DNA of 64,000 nt, taken from NCBI RefSeq assembly GCF_010731775.1, contig NZ_AP022590.1, positions 5,828,001 through 5,892,000 of the forward strand. The letters are read 5' to 3'. The notes below the pieces were generated by a model. It was not told the origin of the DNA. It saw nothing but the letters and a program-made list of their open reading frames with translations, and did not search any database. The position numbers and the translations under genes are program-made. The DNA comes from Mycobacterium mantenii. GTDB lineage: Bacteria > Actinomycetota > Actinomycetes > Mycobacteriales > Mycobacteriaceae. Below are positions 1 through 9,003 of the stretch, one piece after another (positions within the stretch are counted from its first letter, which is position 1; the number at the start of each line of letters is the position of its first letter).

Positions 1-645
1 GCGGCCGATCAGCACCTTGACGTGCCCGGCGATCACGCTCTCGAACAGCTTGCGGAACATCGTCTGATCGCCCCGGCCCCAGATGCCGCTGGGCCGAATC
101 GCACACGTCAACAGGCCGCCAACACCGTTCTGGCCCAACACGAATCGCTCGGCGATCACTTTGGTCTCGGTATACAGGTCGTTGAACCGGTCGGTGTAAG
201 GCAGCGTCTCGTCGCCGCCGGCGATGTTCTGGCCGCCCATCACGACGCTGTTGGACGAGGTGTAGACGAAGCGCTGCACCCCGGCCGCCTGCCCGGCGCG
301 GACCAGGTTCTCGGTGCCCCCGACGTTGACGCCGAAGCTGCGCTGCCGGTACTCGTCGGTCACCGACGCACCGCCCATCAGGTCGATGATCGCCGCGGTG
401 TGGAAGACGGTGTCGATACCGTCGACCGCTTGGGCGCACGCGGCCGTGTCGGTGATGTCGCCCTGCAGCACCTCCAGCCGCGGGTGTGGCGGCAGCGGCG
501 AGGGCGCGCGGTCGAAGGAGCGGACCTGATGCCCGCGGTCGAGCAGGGTGGTTACCAGGTTCGCGCCGACGAATCCGGAGCCCCCGGTGACCAGGACGCG
601 GCCGAGTTCGGCCGTCAGCGATGCATCACCCATGTCTGAGAGCAT
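1..645 (-). CDS. 3-beta-hydroxysteroid dehydrogenase/isomerase (N-terminal part)
   Basis: This enzyme of the extended SDR family oxidises 3-beta-hydroxysterols such as cholesterol to the 3-keto-4-ene form with NAD. The gene reads leftward and runs off the window, so about 215 N-terminal residues are visible. The Rossmann motif VTGGSGFVGANL lies near residue 20, and the catalytic YTETK lies near residue 160. The chosen ATG at 645 gives MLSDMGDAS, which matches my memory of M. tuberculosis Rv1106c (MLRRMGDAS). A second ATG at 633 is possible. It is followed leftward-to-rightward by the exonuclease VII genes on the same strand. Confidence 0.9.
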   Translation of the reverse strand, partial: MLSDMGDASLTAELGRVLVTGGSGFVGANLVTTLLDRGHQVRSFDRAPSPLPPHPRLEVLQGDITDTAACAQAVDGIDTVFHTAAIIDLMGGASVTDEYRQRSFGVNVGGTENLVRAGQAAGVQRFVYTSSNSVVMGGQNIAGGDETLPYTDRFNDLYTETKVIAERFVLGQNGVGGLLTCAIRPSGIWGRGDQTMFRKLFESVIAGHVKVLIGR

Positions 646-706
646 AACTGCAACGTGTTCCAAGTTGGCAAAGAGTTTTCAACCAAGACCCCCGATATCA
701 CCGAAT

Positions 707-973
707 TCAGCCATCCTCGGCCTCGCCCGCCGCGAGCGCATCCTCGATTTTCTTGCGAGCTCCAGCTAAGTGCTCTTCGCAGCGTTTAGCCAGCTGTTCG
801 CCTCTTTCCCATAGCTTCAGCGACTCATCGAGGTCCAAACCGCCCTGCTCCAGCACGCGGACGACCTCGATCAGTTCGTCCCGGCACGCCTCATAGCCCA
901 GATGACTAATAGGTGTAATGACTTCGCCCTCGTTCGGGGCGGGGGAGCCGTCCCCGCCGTTCTTACCCGCCAT
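707..973 (-). CDS. xseB: Exonuclease VII small subunit
   Basis: This 88-residue subunit of exonuclease VII binds several copies to each XseA and helps degrade single-stranded DNA in the cytoplasm. The helical core reads [20 protein letters not shown], followed by [22 protein letters not shown], the family signature. The start overlaps the 3' end of xseA by 11 bases, so translation is probably coupled. The length is normal for actinobacteria. Confidence 0.95.
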   Translation of the reverse strand: MAGKNGGDGSPAPNEGEVITPISHLGYEACRDELIEVVRVLEQGGLDLDESLKLWERGEQLAKRCEEHLAGARKKIEDALAAGEAEDG

Positions 974-2222
974 CGGTCCGTCCTTCGCTCACGGCGGCCA
1001 CGGCGCCGTCGGCCACCCGCACCCGCAGCCGCGTGCCCGCCGGCGCGTCATCGACCGAACGGAGCACGTGGCTCGTCGTCGCCCCGATGGCTTGCACGGT
1101 GGTTTGCACGATGGCGTAACCACGGGCCAGCGTCGCCGCCGGCCCCAACGTCGCCAGCCGCGCGCTCAGGTGGCCGACCCGCTCGGTCTCGGTGGCGGCC
1201 AGCCGGGTGATGTCCCGGCGAATCGCCGACCGCGCCCGGTGCACCTCGTCGGCACGCGCCGTCAACGCCGCCAGCGGCTCGGCCAGCACCGGGCGGCTGC
1301 GGATCTGGGCCAGCGCCCGCTGCTCGCGGGACACCCAGTTGCGCAACGCCTGCGCGCTGCGCCGGCGCAGGTCGTCGACCAGCCGCTGCTCGGCGGCGGT
1401 GTCGGGCACCACCTTCTTCGCCGCGTCGGTGGGCGTGGCCGCTCGCAAATCGGCGACCAGATCGCACAGCGGGTTGTCGGGTTCGTGGCCGACCGCGCTG
1501 ATCACCGGGGTGCGGCAGGCCGCGATGGCGCGGCACAGCGTCTCGTCGGAGAACGGGAGCAGATCCTCCACGCTGCCGCCGCCTCGGGCGATCACGATGA
1601 CGTCGACCTCGCCGTCACGATCGAGTTCGCCTAGCGCCCCGACGATCTGGGCGACCGCGTTGGGGCCTTGGACCGCGGTGTTGCGCACCGCGAACCGCAC
1701 GCCGGGCCAGCGTGCGGTCGCCACGGTCGTCACGTCGTGCTCGGCGGCGCTGGCCCGGCCGGTGATCAGGCCAATCATGTTGGGCAGGAAGGGGATCGGC
1801 CGCTTGAGCCGCGGATCGAAAAGCCCTTCGGCATCCAGCAGCCGGCGCAGCCGATCGATGCGGGCCAGCAGCTCGCCCACGCCGACAGCGCGAATCTCGG
1901 TGAGCCGCAAGGAGAATGTGCCCCGGCCCGTGTAAAAAGACGGCTTGCCGCGCACCACAACCTGCGTGCCCTCGGCCAGCTTCACCGGCGCGTTCAGCAC
2001 CAGATCGCGCGGGCACGTCACCGTCAGCGACATGTCGGCGGCCGGGTCGCGCAGCACCATGAACACGGTTTTGGAGTCCTGCCGCATCGAGATCTGGGCC
2101 AGCTGGCCCTCGACCCAGACGGTGCCCAGCTTGTCGATCCAGCCCGCGACCCGGATGGCCACCGCACGTACCGGGAACGGGTTCTCGGCGGAATTCGGTT
2201 CGGAGGTAACGGCCGGGGTCAC
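963..2222 (-). CDS. xseA: Exonuclease VII large subunit
   Basis: This 419-residue catalytic subunit cleaves single-stranded DNA to oligonucleotides. It has an N-terminal OB-fold (roughly residues 15-115, with [10 protein letters not shown]), then the nuclease domain with [18 protein letters not shown] and the family motif [18 protein letters not shown], and a helical C-terminus that binds XseB. The start is GTG at 2222. It overlaps the upstream gene by four bases (ATGA-type) and the downstream xseB by 11, which indicates one operon. Confidence 0.95.
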   Translation of the reverse strand: MTPAVTSEPNSAENPFPVRAVAIRVAGWIDKLGTVWVEGQLAQISMRQDSKTVFMVLRDPAADMSLTVTCPRDLVLNAPVKLAEGTQVVVRGKPSFYTGRGTFSLRLTEIRAVGVGELLARIDRLRRLLDAEGLFDPRLKRPIPFLPNMIGLITGRASAAEHDVTTVATARWPGVRFAVRNTAVQGPNAVAQIVGALGELDRDGEVDVIVIARGGGSVEDLLPFSDETLCRAIAACRTPVISAVGHEPDNPLCDLVADLRAATPTDAAKKVVPDTAAEQRLVDDLRRRSAQALRNWVSREQRALAQIRSRPVLAEPLAALTARADEVHRARSAIRRDITRLAATETERVGHLSARLATLGPAATLARGYAIVQTTVQAIGATTSHVLRSVDDAPAGTRLRVRVADGAVAAVSEGRTDGG

Positions 2223-2818
2223 TTCGCGTTCGCGCGGGTGATCCTGTTGGCGAGCAGCGTCTGGAACGGTGCGCGGCCCTTGGTGGCCTGCTCGTAGGCC
2301 AGCAGGGCTTCGAGTTCGTCCACGCGCAGCGATTGCAGACGGGCCCGCAGCTGCGCCAGCGTCAGCGACGAGTAGTCCAATTCGGCGACGACCGCCGGCT
2401 GCGGAACCGACGCGTTGGCGGCCGGCTTCTTCGATTGCCGGGCGCCCTTGGTCAGGGCGCTGGCGTCCTCGTGCGCGTCGGCCACCGAGTACAGCGCGAA
2501 CCGGCCCTCGGCCCGGCGCTCGCCCTCACCGCCGTCCTGCGGCGCGCCGTTAGCGGCGTCGATCGCGTCGTTGAGGTCCTCGTCGAAAGTCGCCCATTCC
2601 GGTTTTTCGTCCCGGGGCGGGAAAATCGATTCGAGGGTGCTGTCGCCCTTGATCGCCAGCTCCGCGAGGTTCTGCTGAAAGCGCATCACGATGTGCGCCG
2701 CCTGGCTGGCCAGTGTCATCGGGTACATCAGGATGGTTTTCGGCAGCCTGATGGTCTCCTCGACGGCGAGCGTCGCCGCGCCGACCAGCAGCCGAACTCC
2801 ATACGGTGCAGTGCCCAT
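2219..2818 (-). CDS. Conserved mycobacterial protein, possibly lipid-droplet associated
   Basis: This protein of 199 residues corresponds by position and sequence to Rv1109c. The N-terminal third is amphipathic or hydrophobic ([19 protein letters not shown]), the middle is polar and low in complexity, and the last 45 residues form a helical segment ([25 protein letters not shown]). I recall close relatives being named lipid droplet-associated protein, but no motif here proves it. It is the first gene of the xseA-xseB transcript and overlaps xseA by four bases. Confidence 0.75.
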   Translation of the reverse strand: MGTAPYGVRLLVGAATLAVEETIRLPKTILMYPMTLASQAAHIVMRFQQNLAELAIKGDSTLESIFPPRDEKPEWATFDEDLNDAIDAANGAPQDGGEGERRAEGRFALYSVADAHEDASALTKGARQSKKPAANASVPQPAVVAELDYSSLTLAQLRARLQSLRVDELEALLAYEQATKGRAPFQTLLANRITRANAK

Positions 2819-2907
2819 GGGTCCAAGATTGCCCTAAGCGGCGGCTAACTCCAAGCCCACCGGTGCGAGCTGGCAACCCCGTGTCGGCAGTCAGTACCCT
2901 GGACGTC

Positions 2908-3906
2908 ATGCCGCCGACCATCGACATGGGGATTCCCGGCGCGGTCCGATCGGTAGCCGGCGAACCAGCCCGCAAGCGAGTGCTCCTGGCCGAGCCGCGC
3001 GGATACTGCGCGGGCGTCGACAGGGCCGTGGAGACCGTGGAACGCGCCCTGGAGAAGCACGGCCCACCGGTGTACGTGCGTCACGAGATCGTGCACAACC
3101 GGCACGTGGTAAGCACGCTGGAAAAGGCTGGTGCGGTGTTCGTCGAGGAGACCGACGAGGTGCCCGAGGGCGCCATCGTGGTGTTTTCCGCGCACGGCGT
3201 CGCGCCCACGGTGCACGCCGCCGCCGCCGACCGCAACCTGCACACCATCGACGCCACGTGCCCCCTGGTGACCAAGGTGCACAACGAGGCCAGGCGATTC
3301 GCGCGCAACGACTACGACATCCTGCTCATCGGCCACGAGGGCCACGAGGAGGTCGTCGGCACCGCCGGGGAGGCGCCCGACCACGTGCAGCTGGTCGACG
3401 GGGTCGCCGGCGCGGACAAGGTGACGGTGCGCGACGAGAACAAGGTGGTGTGGCTGTCCCAGACCACCCTGTCGGTCGACGAGACCATGGAAATCGTCGA
3501 GCGGCTGCGGGAACGGTTCCCGAAGCTGCAGGATCCGCCCAGCGACGACATCTGCTACGCGACGCAGAACCGGCAGGTCGCGGTCAAGGCGATGGCGCCG
3601 GCGTGTGAGTTGGTGATCGTCGTCGGCTCTCGCAATTCATCGAATTCGGTGCGGCTCGTGGAAGTGGCGCTGGGCGGCGGGGCCGCGGCCGCGCACCTGG
3701 TCGATTGGGCCGACGACATCGACCCGGCGTGGCTGGAAGGCGTCACCACGGTGGGCGTCACCTCGGGTGCGTCGGTTCCCGAAGTCCTGGTCGAAGGCGT
3801 GCTGGCACGGCTCGCCGAGTGCGGCTACGACGTGGTGCAGCCGGTCACGACCGCGCAGGAGACCCTGGTGTTCGCGCTGCCGCGCGAGATCCGGTCGGTT
3901 CGCTGA
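2908..3906 (+). CDS. ispH: 4-hydroxy-3-methylbut-2-enyl diphosphate reductase
   Basis: IspH (LytB) performs the last step of the MEP pathway, converting HMBPP to IPP and DMAPP with a 4Fe-4S cluster. The three cluster cysteines are visible in [23 protein letters not shown] and [11 protein letters not shown]. The substrate motifs HEIVHN, SAHGV and GSRNSSNS are also present. The ATG at 2908 ([11 protein letters not shown]) is chosen because it matches the M. tuberculosis LytB2 N-terminus. The open frame extends upstream to 2806, but that would overlap the divergent neighbour. The product is 332 residues long. Confidence 0.96.
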   Translation: MPPTIDMGIPGAVRSVAGEPARKRVLLAEPRGYCAGVDRAVETVERALEKHGPPVYVRHEIVHNRHVVSTLEKAGAVFVEETDEVPEGAIVVFSAHGVAPTVHAAAADRNLHTIDATCPLVTKVHNEARRFARNDYDILLIGHEGHEEVVGTAGEAPDHVQLVDGVAGADKVTVRDENKVVWLSQTTLSVDETMEIVERLRERFPKLQDPPSDDICYATQNRQVAVKAMAPACELVIVVGSRNSSNSVRLVEVALGGGAAAAHLVDWADDIDPAWLEGVTTVGVTSGASVPEVLVEGVLARLAECGYDVVQPVTTAQETLVFALPREIRSVR

Positions 3907-3958
3907 GCCACCGAGCGCTCAGACCACCGGCGGCGACCCGTCGCACCCGCCTGCGCCG

Positions 3959-5173
3959 CTAGACGTCGTACTCCCAGGATTCCGCCGGGGGCTGTCCGTG
4001 CGACCGTCCGGGTGTCCGCGAGCGGCTGCGGCGCTCGGTGTGCGGCTCGCGCGGCGGATCTTGCGAACCGGTGCCGCGGTAGCGGACCTGCGAGATGGGG
4101 TGATGCGTCCCGGTGGAGCCGTTTGACGGGGGCCGCTTGCGCCTCGGTTCGTAGGACGGCTCGTAGGGCTCGCGGCTCTCGTAGCGGTTCTCATACCGGC
4201 CCGCGGAATTCGGGCCGCTCGGCGGCTCGTACCTGTCCCGGTAGGACTCGAAGCCGTCGAAACGGCTGCTCCGCGGCGTGGGCCGCTCGTACGGGCTGCG
4301 GCGGGTGCGCGGCTCGCGACGGGCGTCCCGCCCGCCGCGGGGATCGGGGTCGGCGTCCGGCCGGGGTCGGCGGCGTGACCGCCGGGGCGGCTCGGCGGCG
4401 TCGTAGTCGCGCGCCGGCGCGGCGCTGCGGCGGGTGCTGCGCCTCGGCCGCTCGGGCCGCTCGACCGGTTCGGACCCGTCGCCCAGAGGCTCGCGCGCAT
4501 GCCGGGAACGGGTCCGGGCCGAACGCGTGGAGGTGCGGGTGCTGCGCGTCGTGCGGCGGGTCCGCGACGTGGATCCCGACGTGTGGCGGCGGGGGGAATC
4601 GGTGCTGTCGTCGGCGTCGTCCGCGTCGGCGTCGGACTGCAGCACGGACTGCGCTTTGGCGACGATGCCGTTGAAGAAGGACTTCACGCCGGCACCCGCG
4701 CCGCCGGCGGTGTCCTCAACGGTGTTCGCGGTTGTGCTTGGCGTGTAAGCGTTTCCGAAGTACCAGCGGGCCAGCCCGATCGCCAGCACCGCGCCCGCGG
4801 TGCCCAGCATCAGCGGGAAGCGCTCGATCAGCGGATAGCCACAGTTGATCAGCAGGTCTTTGAGCCGGCCCATTTTGGCGTCATGGAACAGCCAATAGGC
4901 GCCCGGGACCGCGCCGAAAAGGATCAGGGGCGGCTGGATGATCGTGGTGAAGATGCCATCCTGGCGCACCGCCAGCACCGCCGCCACGCAGCCGGCTATA
5001 TAGAAGCCGGCGAAGACGTGGGTCAGTTCCTTGTGACCAGCGTCAATTCCGTAGCCGATGGCGGTCGCGGTGACGGCGATAAGCAGGGCTGCGTACCAGG
5101 GGACACCTGGGATCTTTGGATGGATCGAACGGTGGGCACCCTCCACCGCCGAACTTGCCCGCTGTGCTGACAC
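3959..5173 (-). CDS. Membrane protein with long Arg/Ser/Pro-rich tail (Rv1111c-like)
   Basis: About 404 residues. The first 140 contain three to four membrane segments (WYAALLIAVTATAIGYGI, HVFAGFYIAGCVAAVLAV, TTIIQPPLILFGAVPGAYWL and a fourth near LGTAGAVLAIGLARWYFG). The remaining 250 are a disordered tail rich in Arg, Ser, Pro, Asp and Tyr. The GTG at 5173 (VSAQRASSAVEG) is preferred to a TTG at 5269. I think the membrane part is the DUF6542 type. Function is unknown. It converges on ispH, with about 50 bases between the stops. Confidence 0.8.
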   Translation of the reverse strand: MSAQRASSAVEGAHRSIHPKIPGVPWYAALLIAVTATAIGYGIDAGHKELTHVFAGFYIAGCVAAVLAVRQDGIFTTIIQPPLILFGAVPGAYWLFHDAKMGRLKDLLINCGYPLIERFPLMLGTAGAVLAIGLARWYFGNAYTPSTTANTVEDTAGGAGAGVKSFFNGIVAKAQSVLQSDADADDADDSTDSPRRHTSGSTSRTRRTTRSTRTSTRSARTRSRHAREPLGDGSEPVERPERPRRSTRRSAAPARDYDAAEPPRRSRRRPRPDADPDPRGGRDARREPRTRRSPYERPTPRSSRFDGFESYRDRYEPPSGPNSAGRYENRYESREPYEPSYEPRRKRPPSNGSTGTHHPISQVRYRGTGSQDPPREPHTERRSRSRTPGRSHGQPPAESWEYDV

Positions 5174-5316
5174 ATGTAGACCGTACCGGGAATGGGCCGA
5201 AAGGCCCGTAAATACCTCGTAGGGATCACGGGCGTGCCACGCCCGGGGCGCGCGATCGGCGGCGACCAACGGTCCCCGGCGCCCGTCGGCGCCAAGACCC
5301 CTAGACTTGGTTCCCC

Positions 5317-6408
5317 GTGAGCCTGAGCCTGGGAATAGTGGGTTTGCCCAACGTCGGCAAGTCGACCTTGTTCAACGCGCTGACCCGGAACAACGTGGTG
5401 GCGGCCAATTATCCGTTTGCGACGATCGAGCCCAACGAGGGCGTCGTCCCGCTGCCCGATCCCCGGCTGGACAAGCTGGCCGAGATGTTCGATTCCGAGA
5501 AGATCGTGCCGGCGCCGGTGACGTTCGTCGACATCGCCGGCATCGTCAAGGGCGCCTCCGAGGGCGCCGGGCTGGGCAACAAGTTCCTGGCCAACATCCG
5601 CGAGTGTGACGCGATCTGCCAGGTGGTGCGGGTGTTCGCCGACGACGACGTGGTGCACGTCGACGGCAAGGTCGATCCGGCCTCGGACATCGAGGTGATC
5701 GAGACCGAGCTGATCCTCGCCGACATGCAGACGCTTGAGCGTGCGGTGCCGCGGCTGGAAAAGGAAGCCCGCAACAACAAGGAGCGCAAGCCCGTGCACG
5801 AGGCGGCCGTCGCCGCGCAGGCCGTACTGGACTCGGGCAAGACGCTGTTTTCGGCCGGCGTCGACACGTCACTGCTGCGCGAGCTGAATCTGATGACCAC
5901 GAAGCCGTTTCTGTACGTGTTCAACGCCGACGAGTCCGTGCTGACCGACGATACCCGCAAGGCCGAGCTGAGCGCGATGGTCGCACCTGCCGACGCGGTG
6001 TTCCTCGACGCGAAGATCGAGGCCGAACTCCAAGAGCTGGACGACGAGTCGGCTGCTGAGCTGCTGGAGTCGATCGGGCAAACCGAGCGTGGACTCGATG
6101 CGTTGGCCCGGGCCGGTTTTCACACCCTCAAGCTGCAGACCTACCTGACGGCGGGCCCAAAAGAGGCGCGCGCGTGGGTGATTCACCAGGGCGACACCGC
6201 GCCGAAGGCCGCGGGGGTGATCCACACGGACTTCGAAAAGGGCTTCATCAAAGCCGAAATCGTCTCCTACGAGGACCTGATCGCCGCGGGTTCGATGGCG
6301 GCGGCCAAGGCGGCCGGCAAGGTGCGCATGGAGGGCAAGGATTACGTCATGGCCGACGGCGACGTAGTCGAGTTCCGACACGGGGCAACAACAAAGCCGT
6401 CGAAGTAG
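5317..6408 (+). CDS. ychF: Redox-regulated ATPase/GTPase YchF (OLA1 family), altered C-terminus
   Basis: YchF is an Obg-related P-loop NTPase that associates with ribosomes. G1 is GLPNVGKST (about residues 8-16), Switch II is VDIAGIVKGAS, and a C-terminal TGS domain ends the protein. The family normally ends in a sequence like DVVEFRFNV. Here it reads DVVEFR and then HGATTKPSK, so the last codons have been replaced. Copies of the normal end lie downstream (see repeats). The start is GTG. A possible -10 box TAGACT ends nine bases before it, which would give a leaderless or nearly leaderless transcript. Confidence 0.95.
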   Translation: MSLSLGIVGLPNVGKSTLFNALTRNNVVAANYPFATIEPNEGVVPLPDPRLDKLAEMFDSEKIVPAPVTFVDIAGIVKGASEGAGLGNKFLANIRECDAICQVVRVFADDDVVHVDGKVDPASDIEVIETELILADMQTLERAVPRLEKEARNNKERKPVHEAAVAAQAVLDSGKTLFSAGVDTSLLRELNLMTTKPFLYVFNADESVLTDDTRKAELSAMVAPADAVFLDAKIEAELQELDDESAAELLESIGQTERGLDALARAGFHTLKLQTYLTAGPKEARAWVIHQGDTAPKAAGVIHTDFEKGFIKAEIVSYEDLIAAGSMAAAKAAGKVRMEGKDYVMADGDVVEFRHGATTKPSK

Positions 6409-6426
6409 TCGTCTGATGAGGGGGGC

Positions 6427-6777
6427 ATGATGCATTACCGGCTTTATGAATCTGCAGGCTTCCTGGGCTCGCATCCAGCTTTCGCCGACTCGGACGACTT
6501 TGATGCACTGCGGCTCTGGGCCGTGAAGCACAATGACTGGAAGGGTGTCCGGACCGCCGCAGTGATCGTGTCGGACGCCGGCCGCGTCTGGTACGTGAGT
6601 CGGAGCGGAAAGGCGCGGGAGGCCAGCGATGAGCGGTCGCCCACTGGCGGCGCCTCGCAGGTGTCGAAGCTGATCGCCCGGCTGGAGGACCGTTACACCC
6701 CTGAGAGTGCCATTCAGCTCGGCTACGACGTTCCTGGGCCAGAGAGGTGGACGCACAAGACAATTCCTGTGACGTAG
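6427..6777 (+). CDS. Unknown 116-residue protein in ychF-end cassette 1
   Basis: I do not recognise this protein. It has no membrane segment or signal peptide, and is mixed alpha/beta with many aromatic residues (HYRLYESAGF, WAVKHNDWKGV, VWYVSRSG). A G-rich ribosome site (GAGGGGGG) precedes the ATG at 6427; a second ATG follows directly. It begins 18 bases after the altered ychF stop, and a degraded copy of the ychF end follows it at 6791. It is therefore probably cargo brought in with the insertion. Confidence 0.6.
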   Translation: MMHYRLYESAGFLGSHPAFADSDDFDALRLWAVKHNDWKGVRTAAVIVSDAGRVWYVSRSGKAREASDERSPTGGASQVSKLIARLEDRYTPESAIQLGYDVPGPERWTHKTIPVT

Positions 6778-6790
6778 ACGAGCAGCGCCG

Positions 6791-6823
6791 GCCGACGGGG
6801 ACGTGGTTCGGATCAACGTCTAC
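6791..6823 (+). repeat. Degraded copy 1 of the ychF 3' end
   Basis: GCCGACGGGGACGTGGT matches the codons for ADGDVV at the ychF end, followed after a short deletion by a version of TTCCGGTTCAACGTCTAG. It lies outside any reading frame that continues it, directly after the first cassette gene. Confidence 0.55.
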
Positions 6824-6855
6824 ATCGAAGTCGTGACTGTGGTGAAGGAGGCGAC

Positions 6856-7314
6856 GTGACCGACGAGTCGAGGCCATTTCGGGCTGAGATCGAGGAGATC
6901 CTTGTCAACCGTTCGAGCACGCGCTTCGGCAAGGTCGCTGCGGGTATGAAGCGAGGGCTCAGCGACGCCGAAATGGCGCAGGAGGCCGTCGCGGCCGGTG
7001 AGCCCATCCGCGCGGACAGCGTCGCGGCGGTGCGCAGGATCGTCCGCCTCTCCCTGGATGACGAACTCGTGACCGCGCCTTCCGAGGCCGAGGAGCAGGC
7101 CAACCTCTTCCGCGAGTTGCTGAATCACCACTGTTCGCCCGGATTGCTTCAACACATCACCAGCCGCTTGACCCGACTGCAGGCAGTTGGCCCCAATGTC
7201 AAGTTGACGCCGCTGGGCGCGGGCCACCTCGGCGCGAACGCCGCGTCGCAGCGAGAGAAGCTCCCGCCGCTTTGCCCAGTGTGCAATCAATTCCATAGTG
7301 GCGAGTGTCTGTGA
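6856..7314 (+). CDS. Unknown protein with C-terminal CxxC-H-C knuckle, cassette 2
   Basis: This protein has 152 residues, starting at a GTG with the good ribosome site AAGGAGG seven bases upstream. It is predicted mostly helical and soluble. It ends in LCPVCNQFHSGECL, a CxxC...H...C pattern like a small zinc knuckle. The body (MAQEAVAAGEPIRADSVAAVRRIVRL) resembles a helix-turn-helix region, but I cannot assign a family. It lies between two copies of the ychF 3' end and has no equivalent that I recall in the M. tuberculosis region. Confidence 0.6.
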   Translation: MTDESRPFRAEIEEILVNRSSTRFGKVAAGMKRGLSDAEMAQEAVAAGEPIRADSVAAVRRIVRLSLDDELVTAPSEAEEQANLFRELLNHHCSPGLLQHITSRLTRLQAVGPNVKLTPLGAGHLGANAASQREKLPPLCPVCNQFHSGECL

Positions 7315-7337
7315 CGCGGCCCGCCAGAGCGGTCGGG

Positions 7338-7376
7338 GCCGACGACGACGTGGTGGAGTTCCGGTTCAACGTGTAG
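7338..7376 (+). repeat. Intact copy 2 of the ychF 3' end
   Basis: These 39 bases read ADDDVVEFRFNV then TAG, the usual C-terminus of YchF, although no ychF gene precedes them. Similarity to ychF begins at the GCC GAC codons and does not extend further upstream. Confidence 0.8.
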
Positions 7377-7405
7377 TCGAGTTCCAGTTCAACGTGAGCA
7401 AGTAG
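7376..7405 (+). repeat. Short copy 3 of the ychF 3' end
   Basis: TCGAGTTCCAGTTCAACGTG directly follows copy 2 and would read VEFQFNVSK and a stop. It is a second, tandem, slightly diverged ychF terminus. Confidence 0.6.
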
Positions 7406-7455
7406 GCATCGCGCGGAATCGAGATTCGGCGACACGGGTTTCGGCAGCTGGTCTA

Positions 7456-8100
7456 ATGATCGCCATGCCGCTTGTTGAACGTGCGCTTACCGCTCTGGCT
7501 CGCCAGCTCGGTGAACCAACTGGGTTCGCAGGCCGGGTGGTCGGACGGCTGCTCAACCGTGGCAATCGGTCAATTGTCGTCGCTGCGGTCGCCGCCACGG
7601 GTTGCGGACCAGCGGCCGAAGTCGCCGACATCGGATTTGGCGGAGGCGTCGGACTCGACATCTTGCTCGATCGCAACGGCACGGTTGTTCACGGCGTCGA
7701 GATGTCGGAGACGATGCTCACAGAAGCAAAGCGCAGGTTCTCTGACGACATTGCTCGCGGGCGGTTACGTCTGTATTCCGGTCGGATGGAGAGCCTGCCT
7801 CTCGAAGATTCCGCACTAGACGCGATCATCTCGACGAACACGATCTATTTCGTACCGGACCTCGCCGCAGCTCTGAGTGAGCTGGTTAGAGTGCTGCGGC
7901 CGGGCGGGCGACTGGTACTCGGGGTTGGTGATCCGGATCAGATGTCCAAAATGCCCTTCACCCGCCATGGATTCCGGTTGCGCCCCATCGACGAACTTGT
8001 GCCGACTATCCGCGAGGCGGGTTTTGGTCAGATTGAGGACAGGCGCGTCGGTGATGGCCAAGGCGCCTTCCATCTTTTGGTGTGCGACTTGCCGGGCTGA
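7456..8100 (+). CDS. Class I SAM-dependent methyltransferase, cassette 3
   Basis: A 214-residue methyltransferase of the type-11 group. The SAM-binding motif I is EVADIGFGGGVGLDIL (about residues 55-70). The acidic motif II is HGVEMSETML, followed by the post-I region SNTIYFVPDLAAALSELVRV and LRPGGRLVLGV. The N-terminus (LARQLGEPTGFAGRVVGRLLN) resembles the lid of small-molecule methyltransferases. The substrate is unknown. The ATG at 7456 has a weak ribosome site; ATG 7465 is an alternative. It lies between ychF-end copies 3 and 4. Confidence 0.85.
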   Translation: MIAMPLVERALTALARQLGEPTGFAGRVVGRLLNRGNRSIVVAAVAATGCGPAAEVADIGFGGGVGLDILLDRNGTVVHGVEMSETMLTEAKRRFSDDIARGRLRLYSGRMESLPLEDSALDAIISTNTIYFVPDLAAALSELVRVLRPGGRLVLGVGDPDQMSKMPFTRHGFRLRPIDELVPTIREAGFGQIEDRRVGDGQGAFHLLVCDLPG

Positions 8101-8149
8101 CGTGGCGACTCCCTTGTGCACCACTTACAAAGCGGCGAGATGTTTATCG

Positions 8150-8186
8150 GTGACGGAACTCGGTCGCGTTCCGGTTCAACGTCTAG
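8150..8186 (+). repeat. Copy 4 of the ychF 3' end
   Basis: GTCGCGTTCCGGTTCAACGTCTAG is a near-perfect ychF terminus and is preceded by a partly matching GTGACGGAACTCG. As the distal copy, it may be the remains of the original ychF end before the insertions. Confidence 0.7.
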
Positions 8187-8219
8187 TCCGCCGCAGGACG
8201 GGCCGCCTATCCTTGCCGG

Positions 8220-8810
8220 GTGAGTGACACGTGCGAGCAGGGTTGTGACTGCTGCAGCACCGTCGATGTGGCGCCCATTCGAGACGGCGAGCGCGACGCC
8301 GAATGGGCGCGCGCCGCCAGCTGGGCCCGCTGGCTCGCCTGGGCGAGCCTGCTGTGGATGTGCGCCGAGGGCGCACTCGGCCTCTGGCAGGGATTCGCAA
8401 CGGGTTCAATCTCTTTGACCGGCTGGGCGCTCGGCAGCGCGGTCGAAGGACTGGCGAGTTTAATCGTCGTCTGGCGGTTCACCGGGTCGCGCACCCTGTC
8501 GGCGACGGCCGAGCGGCAAGCGCAACGCGGTATCGCGGTTTCGTTCTGGCTCATCGCTCCGTACATCGCCGCGGAATCGGTGCACAACCTGCTCACACAT
8601 GCGCGTCCGGAGAGCACGGTCATCGGCATCGTCCTAACCGCTCTGGCATTGGTGCTCATGCCGGGTTTGGGTTGGGCCAAGCGGAGACTGGGCCGAAGGC
8701 TGGAATCACAGGCAACCGCCGGAGAAGGTACACAAAACTACCTGTGCGCAGCCCAGGCCGCCGCAGTGCTGGCCACCCTGGCCGTCCTCGCCGTCTGGCC
8801 TGGCGGCTGA
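8220..8810 (+). CDS. Cation-transporter-like membrane protein, cut short by an in-frame TGA
   Basis: This 196-residue membrane protein resembles CDF-type cation transporters. It has a cysteine cluster at the N-terminus (CEQGCDCC) and four to five membrane segments (for example WLAWASLLWMCAEGALGLW and VIGIVLTALALVLMPGLGWA). The GTG at 8220 is the start. The TGA at 8808-8810 is followed in the same frame by 28 codons encoding WLDAAAGLVIAGLAVSEGIE and ending in DCC. That tail looks like the true final membrane helix and metal-binding end. A TGG-to-TGA change would explain this, so the gene may be a recent pseudogene or be read through. Confidence 0.7.
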   Translation: MSDTCEQGCDCCSTVDVAPIRDGERDAEWARAASWARWLAWASLLWMCAEGALGLWQGFATGSISLTGWALGSAVEGLASLIVVWRFTGSRTLSATAERQAQRGIAVSFWLIAPYIAAESVHNLLTHARPESTVIGIVLTALALVLMPGLGWAKRRLGRRLESQATAGEGTQNYLCAAQAAAVLATLAVLAVWPGG

Positions 8811-9003
8811 TGGCTGGACGCGGCGGCCGGACTGGTCATCGCCGGCCTCGCCGTCTCGGAAGGGATCGAAGCCTGGCGCGGCCGCGATTGCTGCTGACGC
8901 CGCCGCGTGCATCCGCCGACCGACCGTGCCTAAACGCCCGGGGACGCCCGCCAAATCCGAATTACTACTTGCCCGGATCCCCGTCTAGGGAAATTCTGAA
9001 GGT

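Noticed and set aside
5174..5269. TTG start for the Rv1111c-like gene
   Set aside because: The region looks non-coding and crowds the ychF promoter; GTG 5173 matches the conserved VSAQRASSAV start.
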